In this document: in pieces, positions 63,548-64,000 of the stretch
How positions within the stretch are numbered: the first letter of the stretch is position 1
Layout of the letters: every line of letters starts with the position of its first letter
Translations under genes and position numbers: made by a program
Origin: Candidatus Pantoea floridensis
GTDB lineage: Bacteria > Pseudomonadota > Gammaproteobacteria > Enterobacterales > Enterobacteriaceae
Assembly (NCBI RefSeq): GCF_900215435.1
Contig: NZ_OCMY01000002.1
Location: 124,001 to 188,000, forward strand
Reading direction: 5' to 3'
Length of the DNA: 64,000 nt
Notes under the pieces: generated by a model
Database searches by the model: none
Told to the model about the DNA's origin: nothing
What the model saw: only the letters and a program-made list of their open reading frames with translations

Positions 63548-64000
63548 GGTTGCCTCCCCCTTTTTTGAGATGTGCGCCCGCCATCAGCTCGCCGAGGCGT
63601 TCTGGAGAAGCATCGACGGCGTTCATTTCCCCGGCGATCTGGCCGCTGTACATCACTGCGATGCGATCGGAAAGATTCATAATCTCTTCCAGCTCGGCGG
63701 AGATCATCAGAATGGCGCAGCCGCGATCGCGCGCGTCCATTAATCCTTGCCATACGCTCTCAATCGCACCCACATCCAGCCCGCGCGTCGGTTGCTCCAC
63801 AATCAGCAGGCAGGGATTGCTGGCGACTTCACGGCCCAGAATCAGCTTTTGCAAATTACCGCCGGAGAGTTTTCCGGCTTCAAAATCGGCATCTGGCGTA
63901 CGCACTGCAAAGCGCGCGATGATATCCCGTGCGTGCTGGCGAATACGTTGGCGATCCAACAGCCATCCTCGCGCGCGGGTAAAACTGCGCTGGCGACCAA
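63531..64000 (-). CDS. ABC transporter ATP-binding protein, BMP/nucleoside class, cut by window end
   Basis: Only the C-terminal part is present: about 156 residues, open to base 64000. It has the signature LSGGNLQKLILGRE, then VEQPTRGLDVGAIESVW, which are features of the second half of the double ATPases that serve sugar and nucleoside importers. A TTG at 63959 is internal, not a start. The remaining N-terminal domain, and probably the BMP binding protein gene, lie beyond the window. It would energise the two permeases downstream. Confidence 0.85.
   Translation of the reverse strand, partial: GRQRSFTRARGWLLDRQRIRQHARDIIARFAVRTPDADFEAGKLSGGNLQKLILGREVASNPCLLIVEQPTRGLDVGAIESVWQGLMDARDRGCAILMISAELEEIMNLSDRIAVMYSGQIAGEMNAVDASPERLGELMAGAHLKKGGGNHEEAA

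Overview
The window is chromosomal DNA from a gammaproteobacterium of the Enterobacterales, most likely Erwiniaceae and probably Pantoea. This is inferred from gene content, not from a database search: an intact arnBCADTEF lipid A operon, DigH, GabP/GabT with a MocR-type regulator, PdxI (YdbC), the dat-ddc diaminopropane pair, an AmsF/tailspike-like protein and a type VI secretion cluster. Genes are tightly packed, usually with good Shine-Dalgarno sites and ATGA overlaps. No rRNA, tRNA, CRISPR array, insertion sequence or prophage was seen.

Layout. 1-2.9 kb: 3' end of an EstA/ApeE-type autotransporter, then a lone beta-helix protein resembling AmsF and phage tailspikes. 2.9-12.9 kb: a nine-gene minus-strand operon with a divergent LysR regulator. 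It encodes a PDR/VanB-type reductase, a cytosine-deaminase-like amidohydrolase, RidA, a creatininase-family amidohydrolase, a NitT/TauT-type ABC transporter, an FAD-linked oxidase and an OprD-type porin. This looks like a complete route, from outer membrane to catabolism, for an unidentified nitrogenous compound. 12.9-21.2 kb: digH, whose lipoprotein signal is in frame but has no AUG/GUG/UUG start; a DUF600/YezG-like orphan; gabP, gabT and divergent gabR-like; pdxI with a divergent LysR gene.

21.2-41.8 kb: a minus-strand T6SS cluster in the order tssA-B-C, hcp, tssE-F-G, vgrG, a DUF2169/pentapeptide/DUF3540/DUF4150 loading module, tssJ-K-L-M and an unknown 116-aa protein. Three points stand out: tssF is split by a frameshift at an A6 tract, no ClpV (TssH) gene is present, and VgrG ends in sixteen heptapeptide repeats. 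An 885-base AT-rich gap follows. 42.6-46.9 kb: ddc and dat, a prepilin peptidase and a 69-aa unknown.

46.9-54.7 kb: the arn operon, preceded by three direct-repeat sites resembling PmrA (BasR) boxes. Its enzymes make and attach 4-amino-4-deoxy-L-arabinose to lipid A. 54.7-58.8 kb: an MHS-family transporter, an Mtr-like aromatic amino acid permease and an old-yellow-enzyme reductase. 58.9-64 kb: a second nitrogen-compound operon on the minus strand: a TRZ/ATZ-type amidohydrolase, a RutB/biuret-hydrolase-like enzyme, a cupin and a nucleoside-type (BMP-class) ABC transporter that runs off the window.

Several intergenic regions carry short REP-like palindromes with a GTAG head, often in inverted pairs. 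Their stems differ between copies yet remain self-complementary.
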